Position numbers and translations under genes: made by a program. Shown one piece after another: positions 1 to 5,715 of a DNA stretch of 7,272 nucleotides. Numbering within the stretch: the first letter of the stretch is position 1; every line of letters starts with the position of its first letter. The notes under the pieces are model-generated. The model saw nothing but the letters and a program-made list of their open reading frames with translations, did no database searches and was not told where the DNA came from. The DNA lies in assembly GCA_039916225.1 (NCBI GenBank), contig JBDSLU010000039.1:1-7272 (forward strand). The letters are read 5' to 3'. This DNA comes from JBDSLU01 sp039916225 (lineage in GTDB: Bacteria > Acidobacteriota > Vicinamibacteria > Vicinamibacterales > Vicinamibacteraceae).

Positions 1-1493
1 GGCTGGCCGGTGCGGTCGTTCAGCCGGATGGCCCCGGTGCCATAGAGCACCTTGAAGTTCTGCAGCGGATTCTGGTCGACGACGACCAGGTCGGCGAGCA
101 TCCCCGGCCGGACCACGCCGACCTCGATCGGCAGGCCACGCGGCTCGGCCAGCGACTCGGCGCCGTGCAGGGTGGCGGCGCGAATCACCTCGAGCGGGTC
201 GAAGCCGGCTTCCTGCAGCAGCTCCAGCTCCTCGATGTAGCCGAAGCCGTACAGCTTGTAGATGTAGCCGGAATCGGAGCCGGTGGTCACCCGGCCGCCG
301 CGGTTCTTGTAGTCGTTCACGAACGACATCCACACCCGGTAGAAGTTGCGCCAGGCGACCTCGTCGGCGGTGGTCCAGTCGAACCAGTAGGAGCCGTGCG
401 CGTCCCGGCTCGGCTGGAAGAACTCCATCAGGGTCGGCAGCGTATACGTGGCATGCCAGTCCGCGTTCCGCGCCCGCATCACGTCGCGGCTCGCGGAGTA
501 GATCGTCATCGTCGGATCGAGGGTGACCTTGTGCGCGAGCAGATCGTCGAGCAGGTCGTTCCACTCCTTGCTGCCGCGCGGGTGGATCTGGTTCCACAGC
601 CGCGCCACCTGGGCGAAGCGGTGCGCCTCGTCGTTGTAGTTGTAGTCGGGCGGGTACGGCTGGACGCTGTGATCGGCGAGCAACGAGTCGAACAGGCCGT
701 AGAAGTGCTCGGCGCCGTGCAGGCCGAGCCGGGCCGCGTCGCGCAGGTTCATCCGGGCCAGGCCGGTCTGGGCCAGGTGCGCCGTCGTCCCCAGCTTCAG
801 CTCGCGGGCCCGTGCGATCAGCGCCCGCATCACCTCCGGGTCCTCGGCGAACAGCTTGAGCCCGTCGGCGCCCTTGGCGGCGACCCAGGTGACCCACTCG
901 CGGGCCTTCTCGGGGGTGGTGACGGCGCCGCCGAGCCAGCCCTCGCCGGTGCCTGGGCGGGCGTAGACGACGATCCGCGGGGCCGTGATCTCGTTGCGGG
1001 CGCTGCGGGCGCGCTCCCGCAGCGTCCAGTCGAGCGGACCGGCCGGCACGCCGCGGACGGTGGTGACGCCGTGCGCCAGCCACAACTTGTAGACGTATTC
1101 CGCGTCCGGGGCCTTGCGGCCGCCGCCTGCATGCACGTGGCAGTCGATGAAGCCGGGCATGACGTAGAGCCCGGTGCCGTCGATCTCACGGGTCGCGCCG
1201 CCCGGCCGCGAGTCGGGCCGGATCGGCATGTTCGGATAGCCGACCGAACGCACCTCGAGGATCCGGTTGCGGCCGATCACGATGTCGACCGGCCCCTGGG
1301 CGGGCGCGCCGGTCCCGTCGATCAACGTGACGCCGCGGAGGATCAGCCGTTCGAACGGTCCTTCGCCCTCGCCGGTGGGCCGCGCGGGGGCCGGCTGGAT
1401 GGTCTGCGCGGCCGCCCGGACGCCAAGGATGCCCAGGATCAAAGCAAGGGCGAGCAGGGAGACCGGACCGGGACGCGGGACGCGACAGGACAT
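1..1493 (-). CDS. Exported metal-dependent amidohydrolase (imidazolonepropionase-like subfamily), C-terminus cut by window edge
   Basis: Reading the minus strand from ATG at 1493 gives 497 codons without a stop, running off the left edge, so the C-terminus is missing. Residues 1-29 look like a Sec signal peptide: basic start, a hydrophobic core (LLALALILGILGV) and an Ala-rich cleavage region before Gln30, so the enzyme probably acts outside the cytoplasm. A small beta domain follows, then the TIM barrel. The metal-ligand set of the superfamily is all visible: HxH at H119/H121 in GFIDCHVHAGG, Lys213 in GLKLF, His239 in TTAHLA, His263 in GAEHFYG and Asp407 in TTGSDSG. The segment near residues 438-474 (AATLHGAESL, then GMLADLVVVD) is typical of the family's C-terminal part. 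Family members hydrolyse amide or ester bonds in cyclic compounds or dipeptides; the substrate cannot be read here. The start is supported by GAGGAA seven bases upstream and a perfect TATAAT further up. It is transcribed divergently from the kinase-like gene. Confidence 0.93.
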   Translation of the reverse strand, partial: MSCRVPRPGPVSLLALALILGILGVRAAAQTIQPAPARPTGEGEGPFERLILRGVTLIDGTGAPAQGPVDIVIGRNRILEVRSVGYPNMPIRPDSRPGGATREIDGTGLYVMPGFIDCHVHAGGGRKAPDAEYVYKLWLAHGVTTVRGVPAGPLDWTLRERARSARNEITAPRIVVYARPGTGEGWLGGAVTTPEKAREWVTWVAAKGADGLKLFAEDPEVMRALIARARELKLGTTAHLAQTGLARMNLRDAARLGLHGAEHFYGLFDSLLADHSVQPYPPDYNYNDEAHRFAQVARLWNQIHPRGSKEWNDLLDDLLAHKVTLDPTMTIYSASRDVMRARNADWHATYTLPTLMEFFQPSRDAHGSYWFDWTTADEVAWRNFYRVWMSFVNDYKNRGGRVTTGSDSGYIYKLYGFGYIEELELLQEAGFDPLEVIRAATLHGAESLAEPRGLPIEVGVVRPGMLADLVVVDQNPLQNFKVLYGTGAIRLNDRTGQ

Positions 1494-1500
1494 GGAGGGG

Positions 1501-1506
1501 TTCCTC
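1501..1506 (-). promoter_or_regulatory. Ribosome binding site of the amidohydrolase
   Basis: The minus strand reads GAGGAA here, followed by seven bases and the ATG at 1493. This fixes the amidohydrolase start directly upstream of a good signal peptide. The site lies inside the 36-bp gap between the two divergent genes. Confidence 0.7.
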
Positions 1507-1514
1507 GGAGCGCG

Positions 1515-1521
1515 TATTATA
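1515..1521. promoter_or_regulatory. Shared, near-symmetric -10 element of a divergent promoter
   Basis: The seven bases TATTATA give a perfect TATAAT on the minus strand (1521 down to 1516) and TATTAT, five of six consensus bases, on the plus strand (1515-1520). On the minus side a start of transcription about seven bases on would leave a short leader containing GAGGAA before the ATG at 1493. On the plus side the ATG at 1530 begins nine bases after the hexamer, so that message would be almost leaderless. It is the only AT-rich island in the gap. I see no strong -35 box on either side (best minus candidate CGAACA with a 16-bp spacer), so the assignment rests on the -10 match and position. Confidence 0.55.
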
Positions 1522-1529
1522 GCCGCCGC

Positions 1530-2399
1530 ATGTGTGCTGTTCGCGGTGTCCGCGCCGCCACCCTCCTCGTCGCCGGGCTCCTCGCCATGTGGCCGGCGAC
1601 CGCCACCGGGCAGGCTGTCCGCCACCCGCGGACGGCCGAGGCGCGCGAGGCGTTCCTCGAGAAGGCGGACGTGGTCGAGGCCAAACAGCTGGGCAAGGGC
1701 GTCACCAAGCCGTGGCGACTGACGCTGCGCGAAGGGGCGTTCGTCCAGGATGCGGCGTTCCAGGACGTCGACGCCCACAAGGAAGAGGCCCGGTTCCGCA
1801 GCGGCCGGACCGAGCGTGACTTCCGCGATTTCTACGGCTACAACATCGCCGCCTACCGACTGGCCCGGCTCCTCGGCTACGACGACCTCGTGCCGGTGTC
1901 GATCGAGCGCGTCTGGAAGGGGCGGCGCGGTGCGCTGACCTGGTGGGTCGACAAGAAGTGGGATGAGGACGAGCGAGTCAAGGCCGGCGTCGAGCCGCCC
2001 GACGTGCCGGGCTGGGAGCGGCAGCTCTATCTGGCCCGGGCGTTCACCGCGCTCGTGGCCGACACCGATCGCAACCTCGGCAACCAGCTGGTCACCGCCG
2101 ACTTCCACCTCTGGCTGATCGATTTCACCAGGGCCTTCCGGCACACGATGGACCTCAAGTCGACGGCGCTGCTGCGCCGTGTCGACCGGCGCTTCTACGA
2201 TCGACTGAAGGCGCTGCGCGACGAGGACGTCGACGCCGCGCTGTCCGCCTGGGTCGACCCGCTGGCGCGTAAAGCGCTGCTGTCGCGCCGCGACGCGATG
2301 ATCGAGCACTTCGCCACGCTGGTCGACCAGCGCGGCGACCAGAGCACCGTGTTCTACGAATCCGATTCGAAGCCCCATCGTCCGCAGGAGCAGCCATGA
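1530..2399 (+). CDS. Exported atypical-kinase-like protein (PI3/4K/HipA/FAM20-like motifs), function unknown
   Basis: A 289-residue protein from ATG at 1530. The same frame stays open far upstream, but that part is antisense to the amidohydrolase. The chosen start puts a signal peptide first: basic residues 5-8, a hydrophobic core at about 9-22 (AATLLVAGLLAMW) and a likely cleavage site near 27-29. The middle resembles atypical kinases: a beta-rich N-lobe (about 47-81), a helix with NIAAYRLARLLG then VPVSIE (105-126), a catalytic-loop-like DTDRNLGNQL (178-187, with D180 and N185), and a DFG-like WLIDFTRAF (195-203, metal-binding candidate D198). These match the general pattern of PI3/4-kinase-like, HipA and FAM20/CotH-type folds. 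No close named family is recognised, and the usual N-lobe lysine is not obvious: the candidate position reads AAFQ, with Q78. The stop overlaps the ferritin start in ATGA, so the two are co-translated. The phosphotransfer role is inference. Confidence 0.75.
   Translation: MCAVRGVRAATLLVAGLLAMWPATATGQAVRHPRTAEAREAFLEKADVVEAKQLGKGVTKPWRLTLREGAFVQDAAFQDVDAHKEEARFRSGRTERDFRDFYGYNIAAYRLARLLGYDDLVPVSIERVWKGRRGALTWWVDKKWDEDERVKAGVEPPDVPGWERQLYLARAFTALVADTDRNLGNQLVTADFHLWLIDFTRAFRHTMDLKSTALLRRVDRRFYDRLKALRDEDVDAALSAWVDPLARKALLSRRDAMIEHFATLVDQRGDQSTVFYESDSKPHRPQEQP
2386..2390 (+). promoter_or_regulatory. Ribosome binding site of the ferritin gene
   Basis: AGGAG ends five bases before the ATG at 2396 and lies within the last codons of the kinase-like gene. 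Together with the ATGA stop/start overlap it indicates translational coupling with possible independent re-initiation. Confidence 0.75.
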
Positions 2400-2890
2400 A
2401 CGCCGTCGTCCACGAAGCCATCAACCGCCAGATCAACGCCGAGCTCACCGCGTCGTACTCGTATCTCCAGATGTCGGCCTTCTGCGCCCGCCAGGCGTTC
2501 AACGGCTGCGCCCATTGGCTGCGCCTGCAGAGCCAGGAGGAGTATGGCCACGCGATGAAGCTGTACGACTTCCTGATCGCCCGCGACGGCACGGTGGAAC
2601 TCGGAGCCATGCCGGCACCGAAGCAGTCCTTCGACACCATCGCCGCCGTCTTCGAGGCGGCGCTGACGCAGGAACAGGAAGTCAGCCGGCAGATCGACGC
2701 GCTCTACGAACTGGCCTTCCGCGAGAAGGCGTTCTCCGCGACGGTGGAGCTGCAGTGGTTCCTCACCGAGCAGGTCGAGGAAGAGAAATCGTCGCGCGAA
2801 ATCGTCGCCAAGTTCCGCCTGGTCGGCAACGATCCGTCGTCGCTGCTCGATCTCGACCGCGAGCTCGGCGCGCGCAGCGGCGCCGCCTAG
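2396..2890 (+). CDS. ftnA: Ferritin (FtnA-type iron storage protein)
   Basis: A 164-residue protein of the usual length for bacterial non-haem ferritin, a four-helix-bundle subunit that assembles into 24-mer shells, oxidises Fe(II) and stores the ferric mineral in the cytoplasm. Aligned by eye with E. coli FtnA, the ferroxidase residues are all present: E16, E49 and H52 (in QEEYGH), E93, and E125, Q126 and E129 in the motif LQWFLTEQVEEEK. The N-terminal helix (INRQINAELTASYSYLQMSA) is also strongly ferritin-like. There is no signal peptide. It is the second gene of the operon begun at 1530, overlapping its predecessor by four bases and followed by a GC hairpin. No Fur box is apparent upstream, so any iron control would have to act through the divergent promoter near 1515. 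Identification is secure; the exact subtype symbol is less so. Confidence 0.95.
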   Translation: MNAVVHEAINRQINAELTASYSYLQMSAFCARQAFNGCAHWLRLQSQEEYGHAMKLYDFLIARDGTVELGAMPAPKQSFDTIAAVFEAALTQEQEVSRQIDALYELAFREKAFSATVELQWFLTEQVEEEKSSREIVAKFRLVGNDPSSLLDLDRELGARSGAA

Positions 2891-2892
2891 CG

Positions 2893-2910
2893 GCCGCCCG
2901 GGCGGGCGGC
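2893..2910. terminator. GC hairpin between convergent ferritin and radical SAM genes
   Basis: A perfect 7-bp stem, GCCGCCC (2893-2899) with GGGCGGC (2904-2910), and a four-base loop, begins three bases after the ferritin stop. There is no T-tract on either side, so it is not a classic intrinsic terminator. Being symmetric and placed between two converging genes, it could stop or stabilise transcripts from both. In DNA this GC-rich, some such hairpins arise by chance. Confidence 0.4.
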
Positions 2911-2930
2911 AGGCAAGGCCAGCGGCGACA

Positions 2931-3983
2931 CTAGGAGCGCGGTTCGAGCGCCGCGCTCGAGCCGCGCGTCGAGCGGTCGCCGGCGTCTTGCGGCTTGCGC
3001 CAGAAGTCCATCGTCGAGACGCGATGGACGCAGCCGATCGTGCAGTACGGTGCGCACGACTTCGGCGTCACCAGCGCGCGGGTGATGTCCGCGGCGGTGT
3101 AGCTCCGGAGCGGCACGGCGGGGAAGCCACGCTGCTGCGAGCAGTAGTGGACCAGCCCGTTCTCGCAGACGTAGAAGTAGCGCGCGCCGGCGCGGCATCG
3201 CCAGTCGTTCGGCTTGCCTTCGACGAGGTTGTCCTGGAAGCCGCGGATGCCCGAGTAGAGGTTCTTGGCGATCTGCCAGCCGCCGTTGATCTCGCGCGTC
3301 ACGCCGTCGTAGACGGCGCGTTCGGCCGGGCCGAGCGGCTTGAGCCCACCCTGACCGTCGTGGATGATGCCGATCGACGTCGAGAACCCGAGCTGCCGGG
3401 CGCGGCGGTTGATCGTCCGTGCATCCTCGGGGTTCTTGATGCCCCCGCCGAGCACCGAGTTGATGTTGATGTCGAACGTGGCGTAGTCGCGCAGCCATTC
3501 GAGCTTCTTGTCGAGCAGCCGCAGGCTCTTCTTCGACACCTCGTCCGGCTCGATGTTGTCGATGCTGATCTGCAGGAAGTCGAGGCCGGCTTCGTTCAGC
3601 GCCAGGATCCGCTTCGGCGACAGCAGGTAGCCGTTGGTGATCAGCCCGGCCATCATGCCGCGCGCGCGGACGTGGCGCAGGAGCACATCGAGATCGGGGT
3701 GGAGCAGCGGCTCGCCGCCGCTGAAGGCCACGACCGAGCTGTTGAGCGTCGCCAGGTGGTCGATTCGCTCGAGCATGGCCTCGGTCGGCACCGGCTGGCT
3801 GACCTTGTCGTACTCGTTGCAGTAGCCGCAGTCGATGTTGCAGCGGCGAATAGGGATGATGTGCACCAGCAGCGGGTGCGTGGTGTTGGCCAGCCCGAAC
3901 GCAAACTTCTGCACCGCCCGCACTTTTCGGGTGGCACGGGCGCGAAGTCGGGCGGCCTTGGTGGGCTGAGCGGGTTCGTGCAC
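2931..3983 (-). CDS. Radical SAM enzyme with SPASM-like C-terminal cysteines
   Basis: A 350-residue protein from GTG at 3983. The radical SAM 4Fe-4S motif is CNIDCGYC (C48, C52, C55), followed by the SAM-contacting FSGGEP (GGEP at 89-92), a TNGY segment and LQISIDNIEPDE. The C-terminal third carries six more cysteines, C263, C273, C281, C310, C314 and C318 (the last three as CX3CX3C), which suggests a SPASM/Twitch-like domain holding auxiliary clusters, as in enzymes that modify peptides or proteins. The substrate is unknown. The frame extends to an ATG at 4091, but that would overlap the upstream gene by about 80 bases with Pro/Gly-rich sequence; the GTG at 3983, 26 bases after the upstream stop, gives a more natural N-terminus with a basic helix (KAARLRARATRK). 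No Shine-Dalgarno is visible. It is probably co-transcribed with the radical SAM gene upstream and converges on ferritin. Confidence 0.9.
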   Translation of the reverse strand: MHEPAQPTKAARLRARATRKVRAVQKFAFGLANTTHPLLVHIIPIRRCNIDCGYCNEYDKVSQPVPTEAMLERIDHLATLNSSVVAFSGGEPLLHPDLDVLLRHVRARGMMAGLITNGYLLSPKRILALNEAGLDFLQISIDNIEPDEVSKKSLRLLDKKLEWLRDYATFDININSVLGGGIKNPEDARTINRRARQLGFSTSIGIIHDGQGGLKPLGPAERAVYDGVTREINGGWQIAKNLYSGIRGFQDNLVEGKPNDWRCRAGARYFYVCENGLVHYCSQQRGFPAVPLRSYTAADITRALVTPKSCAPYCTIGCVHRVSTMDFWRKPQDAGDRSTRGSSAALEPRS

Positions 3984-3992
3984 GTCCGGGCG

Positions 3993-3998
3993 AGTATA
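3993..3998 (-). promoter_or_regulatory. Possible -10 box before the downstream radical SAM gene
   Basis: The minus strand reads TATACT, five of six consensus bases, in the 26-bp gap between the two radical SAM genes, nine bases before the GTG at 3983. With no ribosome binding site in this gap, an internal promoter giving a nearly leaderless message is possible. No convincing -35 box is present, since the expected position falls in GC-rich coding sequence. Confidence 0.3.
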
Positions 3999-4009
3999 AC
4001 AGGCCGGGT

Positions 4010-5032
4010 TCAGGCCTCCGGTTTGGCCGTTTCCGGCGTCAGGCCGGCCGGGGGCGACCCGGCCAGGGCCCCGCGGGCGCCCCGAACCCACTTACCGACC
4101 CGCAGCGACGACCAGTAAATCGCCCCGATCGGGATCCGGCCGGGCAGCTTGTGCCGGGCCACCGCTTCCAGGCCGGCGCTGGCGATGCAGCCGCACTGGC
4201 CGCAATCCGGGTTGCCACCGAACTGGCAGGGCGTGATCCGGCGCTCCAGATCGGCCGACAGGGTGGTCGTGGTCTGGGCGAAGACGCACGCGTCCGGCGA
4301 AGACGGCGGCTTCCGATAGACCTCGATCAGGCTCTTCGGCATCCTCAGCTTGGGGTACATCGTCCGCAGCCGGAGCAGGTCCCGGACGACGCGCTCGCGA
4401 TCGGCTGGTGTCAGGATCTCCGGCGCCGTTTCGCCCATCTGGGGCGTGTAGAGGCTGACCCAGATCTGGCGCGTGTCCGGGTTCGCCGACCAGAACTGGA
4501 CGAACTCCTCGAGGTAGCCGTCGCGCTGCACCTGCTGCCGCGTCACCGTGCAGTGGACGGTGATCTGGTGCCCGGCGATGTGCTTGAGGATGCGGTCGTA
4601 GGTCGCCGGCGTGCGCCGGACGTCGTGCTCCGGCTGCAGGCCGTCGATGGACACCACCACCTGGAGCCGCGGCAACTGCGCCCACTCGATCGGGATCGGC
4701 CGCACCGCGCTCGTCACGACCTGCGTGTGCAGCCCGCGTGCCGCCAGGATCGGCAGCAGCGTGTTCAGTTCACGGAAGCGGACCAGCGGCTCGCCGCCGA
4801 CGATCGACAGGTGGAGTGGCTTGTGTTCGTCGACCAGTTGCAGCATCCGCTGCACCAGCGCGTCGCCCTTGTAGTCGGCCACGTCGCGCAGGGTGACGCC
4901 GCCGCCGAGATGATCGTCGCCGAAGGCATAGCAGCCGGGGCAACGCAGCGGGCATTCGCGTGTGATCTCGATCGACAGGTTCGGCGTGCGTCCGCCCAAG
5001 ATCCGACCCCACGCCGTGAACAACCCTTCCAT
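4010..5032 (-). CDS. Radical SAM enzyme, second paralogue type, with Cys-rich C-terminal segment
   Basis: A 340-residue protein starting at ATG 5032, which has GGAGGGG just upstream; the frame continues to 5224, but that part crosses the divergent control region. The cluster motif is CPLRCPGC (C27, C31, C34) followed by a Tyr, which is standard for the family. LSIVGGEPLVR places GGEP at 79-82, and VVVSIDGLQPEHD marks the later barrel strand. Towards the C-terminus there are five more cysteines, C249, C269, C277, C280 and C282, the last four in the compact pattern CX7CX2CXC. These could ligate an auxiliary iron-sulphur cluster, although the spacing is not a standard SPASM. Known relatives of this broad type modify peptides, cofactors or lipids; no specific substrate is readable. 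The sequence is clearly different from the downstream radical SAM protein, so this is a pair of distinct enzymes and not a recent duplication. It is the first gene of the minus-strand pair. Confidence 0.9.
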   Translation of the reverse strand: MEGLFTAWGRILGGRTPNLSIEITRECPLRCPGCYAFGDDHLGGGVTLRDVADYKGDALVQRMLQLVDEHKPLHLSIVGGEPLVRFRELNTLLPILAARGLHTQVVTSAVRPIPIEWAQLPRLQVVVSIDGLQPEHDVRRTPATYDRILKHIAGHQITVHCTVTRQQVQRDGYLEEFVQFWSANPDTRQIWVSLYTPQMGETAPEILTPADRERVVRDLLRLRTMYPKLRMPKSLIEVYRKPPSSPDACVFAQTTTTLSADLERRITPCQFGGNPDCGQCGCIASAGLEAVARHKLPGRIPIGAIYWSSLRVGKWVRGARGALAGSPPAGLTPETAKPEA

Positions 5033-5036
5033 GTCC

Positions 5037-5041
5037 CCTCC
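5037..5041 (-). promoter_or_regulatory. Ribosome binding site of the upstream radical SAM gene
   Basis: The minus strand reads GGAGG followed by GGAC and the ATG at 5032. This selects 5032 as the start over the in-frame codons further upstream. Confidence 0.75.
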
Positions 5042-5158
5042 GACGAACAGGCGCGCACCGATGCGCCGTGCCGCGAATGTAGCACGGGGATCGGAGGCGC
5101 CTGTGTCACGACCACGTCGACCACCTCGGCCGTATGCTGATCCTGATATCGTGTCCCC

Positions 5159-5163
5159 GGAGG
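5159..5163 (+). promoter_or_regulatory. Candidate ribosome binding site of the SET gene
   Basis: GGAGG lies 11 bases before the GTG at 5175, a little further than usual. It favours 5175 over the other in-frame GTG at 5151, which has no such site. Confidence 0.5.
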
Positions 5164-5174
5164 CGACGATCCAG

Positions 5175-5669
5175 GTGAGTGCACGAGCGGCGAAGACCAC
5201 GAAAACTTCCACCAGCAAGGCCAACGGGTCCGGCGGACGAGTCCGCTACAACGTCGCGCCGCTGCCGGATCCGCCGAAGATCGAGCGGCGCAAGTCGCGG
5301 GTACACGGATGGGGCGTGTTCGCGCTCGAGTCGATTCCGAAGAACAAGCGGATCATCGACTACGCCGGCGAGAAGATCACCGCCAAGAAGAGCACCCCGC
5401 GCGAGGTGCGCTACCTGAAGCAAGGGCACATCTGGTGCTTCACGCTCAATCGCAACTGGGCGATCGACGCGGCGGTCGACGGCAACGCGGCGCGGTTCAT
5501 CAACCACAGCTGCCGCGGCAACTGCTACGTGCAGATCATCAAAGGCGTGATCTGGATTCGCGCGTCGCGCACGATTCGCCGGGGTGAGGAATTGTCCTAC
5601 AACTACAACACGGACGGCGCCGCGGAGATTCCCTGCCGCTGCCGTCCGGGTTGCCAAGGCATGCTCTGA
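5175..5669 (+). CDS. SET-domain protein-lysine-methyltransferase-like protein with post-SET tail
   Basis: A 164-residue protein that is almost nothing but a SET domain, the fold that transfers methyl from S-adenosylmethionine to protein lysines. Visible motifs in order: SRVHGWGVFALESIP (41-55, the GxG SAM-binding start), IIDYAGEKI (60-68), the knot motif RFINHSCRGNC (107-117, with N110, H111 and C113), GEELSYNYN (137-145, with Y142 and the probable catalytic Y144), and a post-SET tail PCRCRPGCQGML (153-164) in which C154, C156 and C160, with C113, could bind zinc. The N-terminal 20 residues are Lys/Ser/Thr/Ala-rich and look disordered. No ATG exists in frame near the start, so translation begins at GTG 5175 (preferred for its GGAGG) or GTG 5151, which adds eight residues. 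It is transcribed away from the radical SAM pair. Bacterial SET proteins are known; the target here (ribosomal, nucleoid or other protein) is unknown. Confidence 0.9.
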   Translation: MSARAAKTTKTSTSKANGSGGRVRYNVAPLPDPPKIERRKSRVHGWGVFALESIPKNKRIIDYAGEKITAKKSTPREVRYLKQGHIWCFTLNRNWAIDAAVDGNAARFINHSCRGNCYVQIIKGVIWIRASRTIRRGEELSYNYNTDGAAEIPCRCRPGCQGML

Positions 5670-5674
5670 TCGTG

Positions 5675-5700
5675 GCAGCCGCGCGGTCACGCGCGGCCGC
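5675..5700 (+). terminator. Strong GC hairpin between the SET and hydrolase genes
   Basis: The arms at 5675-5685 and 5690-5700 form an 11-bp stem with one A/C mismatch around a GTCA loop. It starts five bases after the SET stop codon and ends 15 bases before the hydrolase ATG. There is no T-tract, so a simple intrinsic terminator is unlikely; it could be a transcript-end stabiliser, a factor-dependent stop, or a structure limiting read-through into the hydrolase gene. Confidence 0.4.
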
Positions 5701-5715
5701 AGGCCGTCCCTGACC

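Larger units (their letters stand above)
5033..5174. promoter_or_regulatory. Divergent control region between the radical SAM pair and the SET gene
   Basis: This 142-bp gap has no gene of its own and must hold the promoters for both directions. Candidate -10 boxes are TACATT on the minus strand (5081 down to 5076) for the radical SAM operon and TATGCT on the plus strand (5133-5138) for the SET gene. Neither has a good -35 box at the right distance, and no clear operator palindrome was found. Confidence 0.4.

Noticed and set aside
165..1529. A plus-strand frame open for over 450 codons ahead of the kinase-like gene, which would make one 744-residue protein
   Set aside because: It is antisense to the amidohydrolase, whose signal peptide, HxH motif and other metal ligands are all in order. 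The translation is low-complexity Val/Arg/Gly with no domain, and a signal peptide begins at 1530.
2887..3498. Minus-strand frame with an Arg/Ala/Leu-rich product near the end of the radical SAM gene
   Set aside because: It is the same strand read in another frame as the radical SAM C-terminus, with low-complexity composition and no motif.
4046..4064. Hairpin GGCCGGG/CCCGGCC with a five-base loop near the end of the upstream radical SAM gene
   Set aside because: It lies within coding sequence before the stop and has no T-tract; short perfect GC stems are expected by chance at this composition.
2988..4118. Long plus-strand open frame opposite the downstream radical SAM gene
   Set aside because: A mirror frame typical of high-GC DNA. 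The minus strand carries CX3CX2C, GGEP and SPASM-like cysteines.
4151..5140. Long plus-strand open frame opposite the upstream radical SAM gene
   Set aside because: Arg/Asp/Val-rich with no recognisable motif; the minus-strand gene has clear radical SAM signatures and a Shine-Dalgarno.
5033..5174. Possible RiPP precursor peptide beside the radical SAM genes
   Set aside because: No short ORF with a plausible ribosome binding site and a leader/core layout was seen in this gap on either strand.
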